Part shown: positions 46,824 through 55,436 of the stretch, piece after piece
Position numbering within the stretch: position 1 is the stretch's first letter
Layout of the letters: every line of letters begins with the position of its first letter
Origin: Clostridiaceae bacterium
GTDB taxonomy: Bacteria; Bacillota; Clostridia; Oscillospirales; Butyricicoccaceae
Direction: 5' to 3'
Length of the DNA stretch: 60,817 bases
Assembly: GCA_016293155.1 (NCBI GenBank)
Contig: JAEDEU010000002.1
Coordinates: 1-60,817, forward strand
The notes under the pieces: generated by a model
Database searches by the model: none
Seen by the model: only the letters and a program-made list of their open reading frames with translations
Told to the model about the DNA's origin: nothing
Program-made: the position numbers and the translations under genes

Positions 46824-49124
46824 TTATTCCTCTTTTGCCGAAATTTCGATCACAATCGCACTGAGATCGTCCGCCGCGCCGCGCGCAGATGCCTCGACAA
46901 TCAGCCGTGCCGCAAGCTCCCTCGGCTGAAGCCGCTCCCCGCGGATGATCGTCGTCTCCAGCCAGTCATCCGGCTTGACGCTCTCCACGCCGTCCGAGAT
47001 CATCACGACTGCATCGCCGTCCGCAACGCGGAAGCGCACAAAATCCATCTCGCCCGACTCCTCCAGACCGGCCGGCAGCGTGGAGGACACCAGACGGCGC
47101 ACATGCAGCTTACCCGCGCTGTCCGGCGTGCGCACAAAGCCGGATGCCGCGCCGCACTTGACCGAGCACGCCTCACCGGTGAACAGATCCACCGTCAGGA
47201 TATCCAGCGTGACAAAGCTGTCTCCGTGCGCACGGATTTTGAGCGCCGGTCCGATGGTTTTTGCCACATCATCCGCCGCGATGCCCGCACGCAGGAATTT
47301 TTCTGCCATGCGCACCGCGCGCTGAGATTCCGCCGCCGCCGCGCGTCCGCTGCCCATGCCGTCCGAGATCACCGCACACAGCCGTCCCTCGTCCGTGATA
47401 AACCACAGCGTGCTGTCTCCGGACTGCTCCGCGCCGCGCGCGGTTCCGGTGCCGACGCCGACCTGCGCACGCAGCGGCTCGGACTGACGCATCCGCAAAA
47501 AGGTGTGTCCCCCGTCATGCTGCACCTCCGGCGCCTCCATTTTTACGCCCAGCGCCGCATTCAGTCCGTACAAAAACGCCTCCTTGTTCTTCACAATTCG
47601 GCTGACCGCCTCCCCTGCCAGCTCCAGATGCAGCCGTCCGCAGCGGTCCTCCCATGCCGACGCCGAGCTGACGCGCCCAAACGCCTCCGCATAGGTGCGC
47701 AGCTGCTTTTCCCGCTCCGGCTGGGCAATCGGTCCCGCCCCCATAAAGCCGCTCACCTGCCGCAGAATGCTGGTGATGCCGGCATACTGCTGCGCCAGCA
47801 GCTTACGGCTGAAATCCAGCTTCTTTTTATAGTGCCTGCGCTGGGTCAGCGCCCCCATACTCTCGTTGACCGCAACGATGAACTCGGAAAACCGCAGGCA
47901 CTGCGTCGCAAAATTCCCCGGAAAGTCCGACGACACCACTCGTCCGACCCGCAGCAGCGGACCGGAAATCGTATCCAGCGCGTGCAGCGTTGCCAGCCGG
48001 TCGCGCTCCCAGCACGCCTCTCTCCCCGCGCACTTGCGGCACACGCGGTCCGCCGCACGGTCGAATACCGCCCCGATATCGCTGTCCTCCTTGCTGCCGT
48101 CCTCGCCGCAGACCAGAGAGGTATGCATCTCCCAAAACGCCTCCGACGCATGTTTGGCATAGCCCTGCGCCGTTTCGCGCACCTGTTCGGTATAGTCCGT
48201 GGGCACCGGCTCGTTCAGAATCAATCTGGTTTTAATCCGCCTCCAGCACTGATCCGGCACGAGCGCGAACAGCACCGAGGCAATAAAGCACTCATACAGC
48301 CCCGGCAGGTAATTCAGCGTCCCGATGCCGAGCAGCGAGGCGGTCGCATTGGCAAGCGTATACACGCACGCAAACACCACGCGGCCGGAATGGTTGAAAA
48401 ATCCGCTGACCAGCGCCGCAAACGCATAGACACCGGAAAAGTATACGCTGCCGCTCGCGGAGTCCATCAGCAGCCCGATCATTGCACCCTGCGCCGAGCC
48501 CGCCGCAAAGCCCCCGGCATAGCTCACCGCCATCACGGCGATCAGCGCACATACGCGCGCGGGCACGATCATCTCCGCAACCGTAATCGGATACAGCGTC
48601 AGCAGCACGCCAGAAAGCAGCAGCAGAAAGCCTGCCGGTCTGGCATACGGCAGCTCCGGCTGGTCGTCGATGACGAAGGAATAAAAGTATGCACTGCCGA
48701 AGGTAATCGCCGCCTCGCACAGCATGAGCACGACGGCGGATGTCTCATAGCCGCTGCGCAGCTGGAACAGCGCCGCCGAAATCAGCTGTGCACCTGCCGC
48801 CCAGAGCGGCAGAAACCATCGTTTTTCCACCTGACGCGTTCCGGAAAACAAATGCGCCGCGACCAGCAGAATAAATGTGGCCGCGGAATACTGTACGCTG
48901 TCCATCCCCCGATGCGCCAGAAAATATCCCAAAAAAGCCCCCGCCGCCGCGGGAATTCCGCTCCCGTTCCGGCAGCACGCCGCCGCAAATGCCACTCCGA
49001 ACGGGGTATATGTACCAAAAATCCTTGCACCCGACAGAACACATGCGCCGCCGAAGACCGCGAGCGTTCTGCCCAGCGCCCTCAGCCGCATACTGCGGGT
49101 CTTTGTTTTTCGCTTGTCCAGCAT
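46824..49124 (-). CDS. spoIIE: Stage II sporulation protein E
   Basis: Serine phosphatase that dephosphorylates SpoIIAA to activate sigma-F in the forespore. 766 residues. About ten membrane segments occupy the N-terminal 300 residues; a central oligomerisation region has a cysteine cluster CRKCAGREACW; the C-terminal PP2C domain shows VISDGMGSGRAAAAESQRAV and VVMISDGVESV with the metal aspartates. Slightly shorter than the Bacillus protein (827). Strong evidence of spore formation. Confidence 0.96.
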   Translation of the reverse strand: MLDKRKTKTRSMRLRALGRTLAVFGGACVLSGARIFGTYTPFGVAFAAACCRNGSGIPAAAGAFLGYFLAHRGMDSVQYSAATFILLVAAHLFSGTRQVEKRWFLPLWAAGAQLISAALFQLRSGYETSAVVLMLCEAAITFGSAYFYSFVIDDQPELPYARPAGFLLLLSGVLLTLYPITVAEMIVPARVCALIAVMAVSYAGGFAAGSAQGAMIGLLMDSASGSVYFSGVYAFAALVSGFFNHSGRVVFACVYTLANATASLLGIGTLNYLPGLYECFIASVLFALVPDQCWRRIKTRLILNEPVPTDYTEQVRETAQGYAKHASEAFWEMHTSLVCGEDGSKEDSDIGAVFDRAADRVCRKCAGREACWERDRLATLHALDTISGPLLRVGRVVSSDFPGNFATQCLRFSEFIVAVNESMGALTQRRHYKKKLDFSRKLLAQQYAGITSILRQVSGFMGAGPIAQPEREKQLRTYAEAFGRVSSASAWEDRCGRLHLELAGEAVSRIVKNKEAFLYGLNAALGVKMEAPEVQHDGGHTFLRMRQSEPLRAQVGVGTGTARGAEQSGDSTLWFITDEGRLCAVISDGMGSGRAAAAESQRAVRMAEKFLRAGIAADDVAKTIGPALKIRAHGDSFVTLDILTVDLFTGEACSVKCGAASGFVRTPDSAGKLHVRRLVSSTLPAGLEESGEMDFVRFRVADGDAVVMISDGVESVKPDDWLETTIIRGERLQPRELAARLIVEASARGAADDLSAIVIEISAKEE

Positions 49125-49152
49125 GTTCTGCGCCTCCTGTCTTTGTAATGCT

Positions 49153-49187
49153 ATTATAAGACGGAGGGGCAGCTCCTTTTTGTCGAT
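49153..49187 (-). promoter_or_regulatory. Candidate Spo0A-dependent spoIIE promoter
   Basis: TATAAT (49153-49158, minus strand) lacks a -35 at 17 bases, but TGTCGAT, one base from the 0A box TGTCGAA, lies 22 bases upstream at 49181-49187 on the opposite strand. Bacillus spoIIE and spoIIG promoters have the same wide spacing with a 0A box near -35. Confidence 0.45.
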
Positions 49188-49242
49188 TCGTGCACCGCCT
49201 GACGCTTTTTTTATCAGTTCTTGGAATCTGACGAAAACAAAA

Positions 49243-49276
49243 GAAAAAAGCGTACCGGCAAAAACCGATACGCTTT
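49243..49276 (-). terminator. Terminator of the tRNA operon
   Basis: 11-bp stem (49265-49275 with 49248-49258, one G-T pair) then TTTTTTC on the minus strand, right after tRNA-Val. Confidence 0.9.
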
Positions 49277-49277
49277 G

Positions 49278-49353
49278 TGGTGGAAGTTACAGGGCTCGAA
49301 CCTGTGACCCTCTGCTTGTAAGGCAGATGCTCTCCCAGCTGAGCTAAACTTCC
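49278..49353 (-). tRNA. tRNA-Val (UAC)
   Basis: 76 bases including an encoded CCA. Acceptor GGAAGTT/AACTTCC, D-loop region TAGCTCAGCTGGGAGAGCA, anticodon loop CTTACAA, T-loop GGTTCGAACC. Last of the three-tRNA operon. Confidence 0.97.
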
Positions 49354-49356
49354 GTC

Positions 49357-49431
49357 TGGTGACCCGTACGAGACTCGAACTCGTGTTACCGCCGTGAAAG
49401 GGCGGTGTCTTAACCACTTGACCAACGGGCC
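49357..49431 (-). tRNA. tRNA-Glu (UUC)
   Basis: 75 bases with encoded CCA. Anticodon stem-loop CCGCCCTTTCACGGCGG gives anticodon UUC; T-arm GAGTTCGAGTC; acceptor GGCCCGT/ACGGGTC with one G-T pair. Confidence 0.97.
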
Positions 49432-49443
49432 AGATGGTAGAGA

Positions 49444-49520
49444 TGGTAGCGGTAGTGGGACTCGAACCTACGACCTTTCGGGTATGAACCGAACGCTCTA
49501 GCCAACTAAGCTATACCGCC
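49444..49520 (-). tRNA. tRNA-Met (CAU)
   Basis: 77 bases with encoded CCA. Anticodon loop TTCATAC; acceptor GGCGGTA/TACCGCT pairs at its first position unlike initiator tRNA, and overall sequence fits elongator Met; Ile2 (lysidine) is less likely. Confidence 0.95.
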
Positions 49521-49573
49521 ATATCCTATCTCGTGGTGTCTCTCAGTCGGTGTCTTTCCAACTGACGAATGCT

Positions 49574-49602
49574 ATTATATCTCACGAATGCCCCAATGTC
49601 AA
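49574..49602 (-). promoter_or_regulatory. Promoter of the Met-Glu-Val tRNA operon
   Basis: TTGACA (49597-49602), 17 bases, TATAAT (49574-49579) on the minus strand: full consensus, as expected of a strong stable-RNA promoter. Confidence 0.92.
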
Positions 49603-49763
49603 CACTTTTTCGCAAAAATTTTCTGTTTTTTTCAAGAACCTGATTTTTGTCTCTAAAACCGGTGTTTTTCCGCATTGATCCGTGTATTTCAAGGCTTGAA
49701 AATATCGAAGACGGCAGAGTTTTTTCTCTGCCGCCCTGATTTCCGTAAATTATTTTATAAAAA

Positions 49764-50729
49764 TTACAGCTTCTTTTTCAGCGTGATGGCAACCCAGTCG
49801 CTGGACATCGCGTCATGAATGACCTCGAAGCCTGCGCCGATCAGCGACTCGCGCACCTCGTCCGCGCGCGGGCCGATGATGCCGGAGACGATCAGCACGC
49901 CGTCGTCCTTCAGCTTTTCATAAAACATCTCCTGCATCGCCATGATGACGTCCGCAACGATGTTCGCCGCGATGATATCATAGCCGCCGCCGAGCTGCTC
50001 CGCGAGCTGCTGATCGCGGCAGGCGTCGCCCAGATAGGCATTGAGCGCAAAGCCGTTTTTCTCCGCATTTTCCTTCGCAGTCTTGACCGCAATCGGGTCG
50101 ATATCCGCTGCGGTGATATCCTCAGCGCCCAGCAGCTTTGCCGCGATGGACAGAATGCCGCTGCCGCAGCCCATGTCCAGCAGCTTCATGCCCGGCTTGA
50201 CATACTTTTCCAGCTCGCACAGCACCAGCTGGGTGGTGTGATGTGCGCCCGTGCCGAAGCTCGCCGCCGGATCAATCTCCAAAATGATGCGGTCGGTATC
50301 CCCGTCGTAAGTCTCCCACGACGGCTTGATGACAAAGCGCTCACCGACCTCGAACGGCTTAAAATACTGCTTCCAGTTGTTCTCCCAATCCTCCTGCTTG
50401 AGCGAGGTGAAGCTGGTCTCACAGCGTCCGAATTCGCCCTTTTCGTCGCGGGCACGGATGTCGCGCAGTCCCGCCTGCACCTGCGCCAGCAGCTCCGCGC
50501 CGTGCAGGTCGGAGGTCACGTAAATCTTCACATTGGTCTCCGTGTTCTTCTTCTCTTTCGCAAGATCCTCGTCCACGTAGTCCCAATAGAGCTCGGTGCC
50601 CTCCAGAAATTCCTCAAAATCCTGCGCATCCTCAATGACAAAGCCGCGGATGCCCAGATCCATCAGCATACCGGTCACAACGTCGATGCCCGGCGTGGTG
50701 GTCCAGATGGTTACTTCAGTCCATTCCAC
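49764..50729 (-). CDS. prmA: Ribosomal protein L11 methyltransferase
   Basis: 321 residues, SAM-dependent. N-terminal substrate-recognition domain, then KQYFKPFEVGERFVIKPSWE, FGTGAHHTTQLVL, the SAM motif LLDMGCGSGILSIAA and AANIVADVIMAM (NPPY-like position). GTG start with AGGAGG eight bases upstream. Preceded by a terminator-like hairpin without an obvious promoter of its own. Confidence 0.95.
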   Translation of the reverse strand: MEWTEVTIWTTTPGIDVVTGMLMDLGIRGFVIEDAQDFEEFLEGTELYWDYVDEDLAKEKKNTETNVKIYVTSDLHGAELLAQVQAGLRDIRARDEKGEFGRCETSFTSLKQEDWENNWKQYFKPFEVGERFVIKPSWETYDGDTDRIILEIDPAASFGTGAHHTTQLVLCELEKYVKPGMKLLDMGCGSGILSIAAKLLGAEDITAADIDPIAVKTAKENAEKNGFALNAYLGDACRDQQLAEQLGGGYDIIAANIVADVIMAMQEMFYEKLKDDGVLIVSGIIGPRADEVRESLIGAGFEVIHDAMSSDWVAITLKKKL

Positions 50730-50748
50730 AATGCATTCCTCCTGTTTT

Positions 50749-50782
50749 TGAAAAAGTGCGGACAGCGATCCGCCGTCCGCAC
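50749..50782 (-). terminator. Terminator upstream of prmA
   Basis: 8-bp perfect stem (50775-50782 with 50756-50763) and TTTTTC on the minus strand, about 20 bases before the prmA start. Confidence 0.85.
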
Positions 50783-50795
50783 CAGATAATTGAAA

Positions 50796-51842
50796 TTACA
50801 GCACAATCAATCCGTATTTGGTTCGGAAATACGCCAGCCGTTCCGGATCAATCTCCCAGGTTCCGTCATAAATCGCAATGCCGTCAAACACGCGCAGTGC
50901 GGTTTCCATCAGCTCGGGGTCCTCTGCGGAAATGCAGACCGCCCGCGTCAGCATATACTGATACGCGGCGAGAAAATACACGTCCTCCTCGCTGTTGATC
51001 TCCAGCTTGACCGCGCCCGAATACTCATCCTCCATATCGAGGATGGTTTCTCCGAACTGCTCGGTCAGGTCAATCGGATCGCTGATGTCAATGGTCGCAT
51101 CCACAAAGTGCGCCTGATCGCCGTCCGAGGCGAGGAAGTAATCCGGATCCTCCTCCGGCTCATCCTTTTCCTCGATCTCCGGCATGGCGCGGTGGAGCGC
51201 CTCCAGCTGCTCTGCGCGGTCGGTGACAAAAAACTCCAGATTAGGCAGCTCGTCGGCATATACCTCAATCGCCGTTGCATCCGTGCACAGTCCGATGGAA
51301 ATATGTGCATACGGCGCAATTTCGGTCAGGGTTTCCACCAGCTCGCCTGCATTGTCTCCGCGCAGCAGCAGACCTGCCACGCCGATGCGTTGCAGCACGC
51401 CGAGTGCGCTGAGCACGGATACGTTATCCGACAGACAGCCCTCGTCGTCCGCGACCTTCAGCTCCGCAAAAATACAGATATCCGAAATATCCGTAATTGC
51501 GAGCACCGCAGCGCGCAGCACGCGGAACGTGCCCGCATTGCGCACATAGATAAAATCCGCGTCCGCACGCACGGCATCCCGCACCTGCGGCTTAAAGCTG
51601 TCAATCAGCAGATTCGGCGTCCATTCGTGTGCCTCCACATCCTCCTCAATCGAATCCCGCGCCTGTAGGATGATGCCGACCGAGCAGTCCAGTCTGCGCT
51701 TCGCCTCCGCCAATAACTCAAGGCTGTGCACGATGACTCCCGCGCATTGCCCGGGCTCAATCGCCTCCAGCTCGGATTGGTCATGCACACACAGCATGAC
51801 CTCTCCCTGTTTTCCCGTACTTCGTAAAGGAACCGGTTCCAT
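50796..51842 (-). CDS. Unrecognised protein between argS and prmA
   Basis: 348 residues from the ATG at 51842 (AAAGGAAG upstream). No membrane span or signal peptide. Residues about 1-205 alternate short beta strands and helices (AGVIVHSLELLAEAKRRLDC, SVGIILQARD, ISDICIFAELK, IGVAGLLLRGDNAGELVETL) in a way that suggests an (alpha/beta) barrel. About 210-270 is highly acidic (EEKDEPEEDPDY). The last 100 residues form another small domain ending FRTKYGLIVL. It may be a degenerate TIM-barrel protein; I cannot name a family. Confidence 0.7.
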   Translation of the reverse strand: MEPVPLRSTGKQGEVMLCVHDQSELEAIEPGQCAGVIVHSLELLAEAKRRLDCSVGIILQARDSIEEDVEAHEWTPNLLIDSFKPQVRDAVRADADFIYVRNAGTFRVLRAAVLAITDISDICIFAELKVADDEGCLSDNVSVLSALGVLQRIGVAGLLLRGDNAGELVETLTEIAPYAHISIGLCTDATAIEVYADELPNLEFFVTDRAEQLEALHRAMPEIEEKDEPEEDPDYFLASDGDQAHFVDATIDISDPIDLTEQFGETILDMEDEYSGAVKLEINSEEDVYFLAAYQYMLTRAVCISAEDPELMETALRVFDGIAIYDGTWEIDPERLAYFRTKYGLIVL

Positions 51843-51911
51843 AATTCTTCCTTTCGCTATAATATTGAACAATCGGTCAACAGACTCTGAATATCGTTCC
51901 GTCTGCGCCTC

Positions 51912-53600
51912 TTACATGTGCTCCGGCGCTTCCACGCCCAGAATCTTCAGCACATTCTCAATGGTCTGACGTACCGCACGGCTGAGCACGATGCGTGCAT
52001 CACGCACTGCCGGCTCTGCGTCCTTGATGCGGCACGCATTGTAGAAGCGGTGGAACTGTGCAGACAGTGCGACCGCATACTTATTCAGGCGGGACGGATC
52101 GCGAGCCACTGCCGCCTGTGCAATCTCCTCCGGCAGCTGGCTGACCGCCTTGATAAGCGCGTGCTCCTCGCCCTCGGTGAGCACGGTGAGGTCTGCGCTG
52201 TCCGGAATCGCCACGCCCTCTTCCGCCAGCTTGCGCAGCATACTGCAAATACGCGCATGTGCGTACTGGACATAATACAGCGGGTTTTCGCTGTCCTGAC
52301 GGATCGCCAGATCCATGTCAAACTCCAGATGGGTGTCCGCCGCACGCGAGTTGAAGAAGAAGCGTGCCGCATCGACCGGCATCTCGTCCAGCAGATCGGA
52401 CAGCGTCAGGGACTTGCCGGTACGCTTGGACATACGGACAACCTCGCCGTTCTGCATCATGCGGACGAGCTGCATCAGGATGATCTCCAGACGGTTGGAG
52501 CCGTCCAGACCGATGGCATCGAGTGCACTCTGTAAGCGCTTGACATGACCGTGGTGGTCTGCGCCCCAGATATTGATGACGCGGTCAAAGCCGCGCTCTG
52601 CGAACTTGTTTCTGTGGTATGCGATATCCGCTGCAAAGTAGGTGTAAAAACCGTTTGCACGCTGTAAAACGTCGTCCTTGTCGCAGCCGAAGTCGGTGGA
52701 GCGCAGCCATACCGCACCGTCCTGCTCGTAGACAACACCCGCCTTGCGCAGCAGCTCAACCGTGTCTGCAACAAAGCCGGTCTCATGCAGGGTAGACTCG
52801 TGGAACCATACGTCGTAATTGATCTTGTAGCGTCCCAGATCGCGCTGAATGCCTGCGATGTTCTGCTTCAGGCCGTAGGTGACGATGGTCTCGGTGCGCT
52901 CGGCGTCGTCCATATCGAGGAGGCTCTTGCCGTGCATTTCGTACAGCTGTGCCGCCAGCTCCTTGATGTCGCCGCCCTGATACCAGCTCTCGTCAAAGTC
53001 AACCGCATCCTCGCCGAAAATAATCTGGCGGTAGCGTCCCTCCACGCTCTTTGCGAACTTATCCACCTGGTTGCCCGCATCGTTGATGTAGAACTCACGG
53101 GTCACATCATGTCCCGCCCAGGAGAGCACCTCTGCCAGGCAGTCACCCAGTACGCCGCCGCGCGCGTTGCCCATGTGCATCGGGCCGGTCGGATTGGCGG
53201 ATACGAACTCGATCATAATCTTTTCCGGCTTTTCCGCGGTCAGTCTGCCGTAGTTATCGCCCATCTCGGCAACCAGTGCAACTGCATCCGCATACCACTT
53301 CTGACCCAGAACAAAGTTCAAAAAGCCCGGGCCTGCAATGGAAATGCTCTCAAAATAGGTGCCGTCCAGCGAGATGTTTTCCACAATCGCCTCCGCGATT
53401 TTGCGCGGCGCCATGCGCAGCGGCTTTGCGCACTGCATGGCAAAGGACGAAGCGAAGTCACCGTTCTTGGTGTCCTTCGGAATGGATACGACGATTGCCG
53501 GCAGCTCTGCCTGCGGGAGTACGCCCGCCGCTGCTGCGCTCTGATATGCGGCGGTAATGACCTGCGCCGCCTGTGCTTTTGCGTTTTCAATCAAATTCAT
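51912..53600 (-). CDS. argS: Arginyl-tRNA synthetase
   Basis: 562 residues, class I synthetase. The HIGH-type motif is PMHMGNARGG within ANPTGPMHMGN; the KMSKS-type loop is RMSKRTGKSL; N-terminal Add-1 domain (NLIENAKAQAAQVI) and C-terminal DALR anticodon domain. The RMSKR variant is within what the family tolerates. Preceded by a 139-base gap with three GC-rich hairpins and no T-box motif. Confidence 0.96.
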   Translation of the reverse strand: MNLIENAKAQAAQVITAAYQSAAAAGVLPQAELPAIVVSIPKDTKNGDFASSFAMQCAKPLRMAPRKIAEAIVENISLDGTYFESISIAGPGFLNFVLGQKWYADAVALVAEMGDNYGRLTAEKPEKIMIEFVSANPTGPMHMGNARGGVLGDCLAEVLSWAGHDVTREFYINDAGNQVDKFAKSVEGRYRQIIFGEDAVDFDESWYQGGDIKELAAQLYEMHGKSLLDMDDAERTETIVTYGLKQNIAGIQRDLGRYKINYDVWFHESTLHETGFVADTVELLRKAGVVYEQDGAVWLRSTDFGCDKDDVLQRANGFYTYFAADIAYHRNKFAERGFDRVINIWGADHHGHVKRLQSALDAIGLDGSNRLEIILMQLVRMMQNGEVVRMSKRTGKSLTLSDLLDEMPVDAARFFFNSRAADTHLEFDMDLAIRQDSENPLYYVQYAHARICSMLRKLAEEGVAIPDSADLTVLTEGEEHALIKAVSQLPEEIAQAAVARDPSRLNKYAVALSAQFHRFYNACRIKDAEPAVRDARIVLSRAVRQTIENVLKILGVEAPEHM

Positions 53601-53739
53601 GAATGATACTGTTCCTTCCTATGTTAAATCGAGAAGACGGACGCGCCGCCGGGCGCATTGCAGTCCATTTCGCGGAGCGAAATACCGCTTCTATTCCCTC
53701 TTCTCTTTTCACTCTTCTCCGGTGCGCCGGCGGCGCACT

Positions 53740-54192
53740 TTATGACGGTCTGATCTCCATTTCGAAGCGGTTGGTGCCCGCAAGATTGGAGTCGATTTCG
53801 ATGGTGTAGTCGATAAAAATCTCTCCGCCCTCTTCGCCGACCGTGTTGACCACGCGCGAGGTATGCGTGGAGATGGTCAGCGCGCCCACGCCGGTATGAT
53901 ACAGTCCCACATGACGCTTGTGCTCGTCAAACAGCATCTGCGACGGATGTGTGCCCACACGGGTCATCGTGATCTTGCGCCCCTCCAGCTTGAGCGTGGT
54001 GCGGGTGCCCTCCATTCCGGTCAGCTCGCTTTCCTCGTAGGAAATATAGTACTTTCCGGCGCGGTGATACAGGCGTCCTGCCGTGACCAGATCAATCTGA
54101 TCCGGCTCACAGCCCGCAAAATCCTGTCGGCTGCGGATGGAGATAATCACGTCTTTTTTCAAATCGGTTTTCGTCTGCTGACTCAATCTCAT
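53740..54192 (-). CDS. DUF1934 calycin-like protein (YwiB family)
   Basis: 150 residues from the ATG at 54192 (AGGAG close upstream). Beta-rich: KKDVIISIRSRQ, YYISYEESELTGMEGTRTTL, LTISTHTSRVVNTVGEEGGE, IDYTIEIDSNLAGTNRFEM. DUF1934/YwiB-type proteins are usually encoded next to argS, as here; function unknown. Lies between ddl and argS. Confidence 0.82.
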   Translation of the reverse strand: MRLSQQTKTDLKKDVIISIRSRQDFAGCEPDQIDLVTAGRLYHRAGKYYISYEESELTGMEGTRTTLKLEGRKITMTRVGTHPSQMLFDEHKRHVGLYHTGVGALTISTHTSRVVNTVGEEGGEIFIDYTIEIDSNLAGTNRFEMEIRPS

Positions 54193-54224
54193 ACGCTCCT
54201 GTCTTTGCGAAAAATCCAAACTAT

Positions 54225-55304
54225 TTAATCGTGGTAACGCTCCATTGCAAATGCAACGAGGCGGTCAATCAGCTCACTGTACGGAATGCCGCAGTGTGCG
54301 AACAGTTTTGGGTACATGCTGATGCTGGTAAAGCCCGGCAGGGTGTTGATCTCGTTGAACACGATCGCGCCGCTGCGGCGAGAGCAGAAAAAGTCCACGC
54401 GGGACAGACCCTTGCAGCCCAGTGTGCGGTAGACGGTGATTGCCGCCTCGCGGACGCGCTCCATCGCCTCGTCGCTGATGCGCGCCGGAATGTACAGTGC
54501 GGTGGAATTGTCCACATACTTCGCATCGTAGGAATAAAACTCCTGCTCCGGTGCGATTTCGCCGGCAATGGATGCCACCGGCTCCTCATTGCCCATGACG
54601 GCAACCTCGATCTCGCGGCCGTCGATAAACTCCTCTACCAGCACCTTTTCGTCGTACTGGAATGCGCTGCGCAGACCCTCAATCAGCGAAGCGGTATCCG
54701 TGACCTTAAATACGCCGACGGACGAGCCGGTCGAGCACGGCTTGACGAACAGCGGATAGCGTCCGACCTCCTGCTCTGCCTCCAGCGCAACCCGCTCCGG
54801 ATTTTTATCGAACTCATGGCGCAGCGCCAGATAGTACGCCGCCTGACGCACATCGGTGCGCGAAATCAGCTGCTTAGTCAGGCTCTTGTCCATGCTGTTT
54901 GCAGATGCTGCAACGCCCGGACCGCAGTACGGAATGTGCGCCAGCTCCATCAGTCCCTGCATGGTGCCGTCCTCGCCGTTGATGCCGTGCAGCACCGGGA
55001 AAACACAGTCCGCATGGATGGTTTCCACGCCGCTTTCACGGATGACCAGCAGACCGTGAGTGGCACGGTCCGGCGAAATAATGGCCGGGCTCAGGCAGTC
55101 CGCCTGCTCCCACGCGCCGTTCTCGACCAGATCATACTGATCGGACTCAAAATAAAACCACCGGCCGTCACTGGTGATGCCGACGGGATAAATGTTATAT
55201 TTCTCCTTGCTGCAGTTTCGGAGGATCGAAGCCGCAGACACACAGGATACATCGTGCTCGGTGGAAACGCCGCCGAACAGGACAATCAGGTTGATCTTGC
55301 TCAT
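54225..55304 (-). CDS. ddl: D-alanine--D-alanine ligase
   Basis: Makes the dipeptide for peptidoglycan precursors. 359 residues from the ATG at 55304 (AGAGGGG eight bases upstream). ATP-grasp motifs: LFGGVSTEHDVSCVSA at the N-terminus, VFPVLHGINGEDGTMQGLME, FVKPCSTGSSVGVFKV, and FNEINTLPGFTSISMYPKLF at the metal site. A gene for D-lactate ligation would need the same fold, so D-Ala specificity is from overall context. Confidence 0.94.
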   Translation of the reverse strand: MSKINLIVLFGGVSTEHDVSCVSAASILRNCSKEKYNIYPVGITSDGRWFYFESDQYDLVENGAWEQADCLSPAIISPDRATHGLLVIRESGVETIHADCVFPVLHGINGEDGTMQGLMELAHIPYCGPGVAASANSMDKSLTKQLISRTDVRQAAYYLALRHEFDKNPERVALEAEQEVGRYPLFVKPCSTGSSVGVFKVTDTASLIEGLRSAFQYDEKVLVEEFIDGREIEVAVMGNEEPVASIAGEIAPEQEFYSYDAKYVDNSTALYIPARISDEAMERVREAAITVYRTLGCKGLSRVDFFCSRRSGAIVFNEINTLPGFTSISMYPKLFAHCGIPYSELIDRLVAFAMERYHD

Positions 55305-55364
55305 GAATGTGTCCCCTCTCATGCTTGCAGGCGGCCGTTCGCCGCCCACAGCCTAGTCATTTTC

Positions 55365-55393
55365 ATTATACGGCATAACCCTGTAAAAAACAA
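55365..55393 (-). promoter_or_regulatory. Promoter of ddl-DUF1934-argS
   Basis: TTGTTT (55388-55393), 17 bases, TATAAT (55365-55370) on the minus strand; a GGCGGC-GAAC-GCCGCC-type hairpin lies in the leader at about 55331-55347. Confidence 0.65.
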
Positions 55394-55436
55394 AACAAAC
55401 TTTTGGGAATTTATCCGCTTTTTTTCCACAAATCCG

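Noticed and set aside
48745-49425. 226-codon minus-strand open frame spanning the tRNAs and the 5' part of spoIIE
   Set aside because: It runs through two tRNA genes, a terminator and the spoIIE promoter, then overlaps spoIIE out of frame.
53601-53739. T-box riboswitch for argS
   Set aside because: The gap has hairpins but no T-box sequence or specifier-stem layout.
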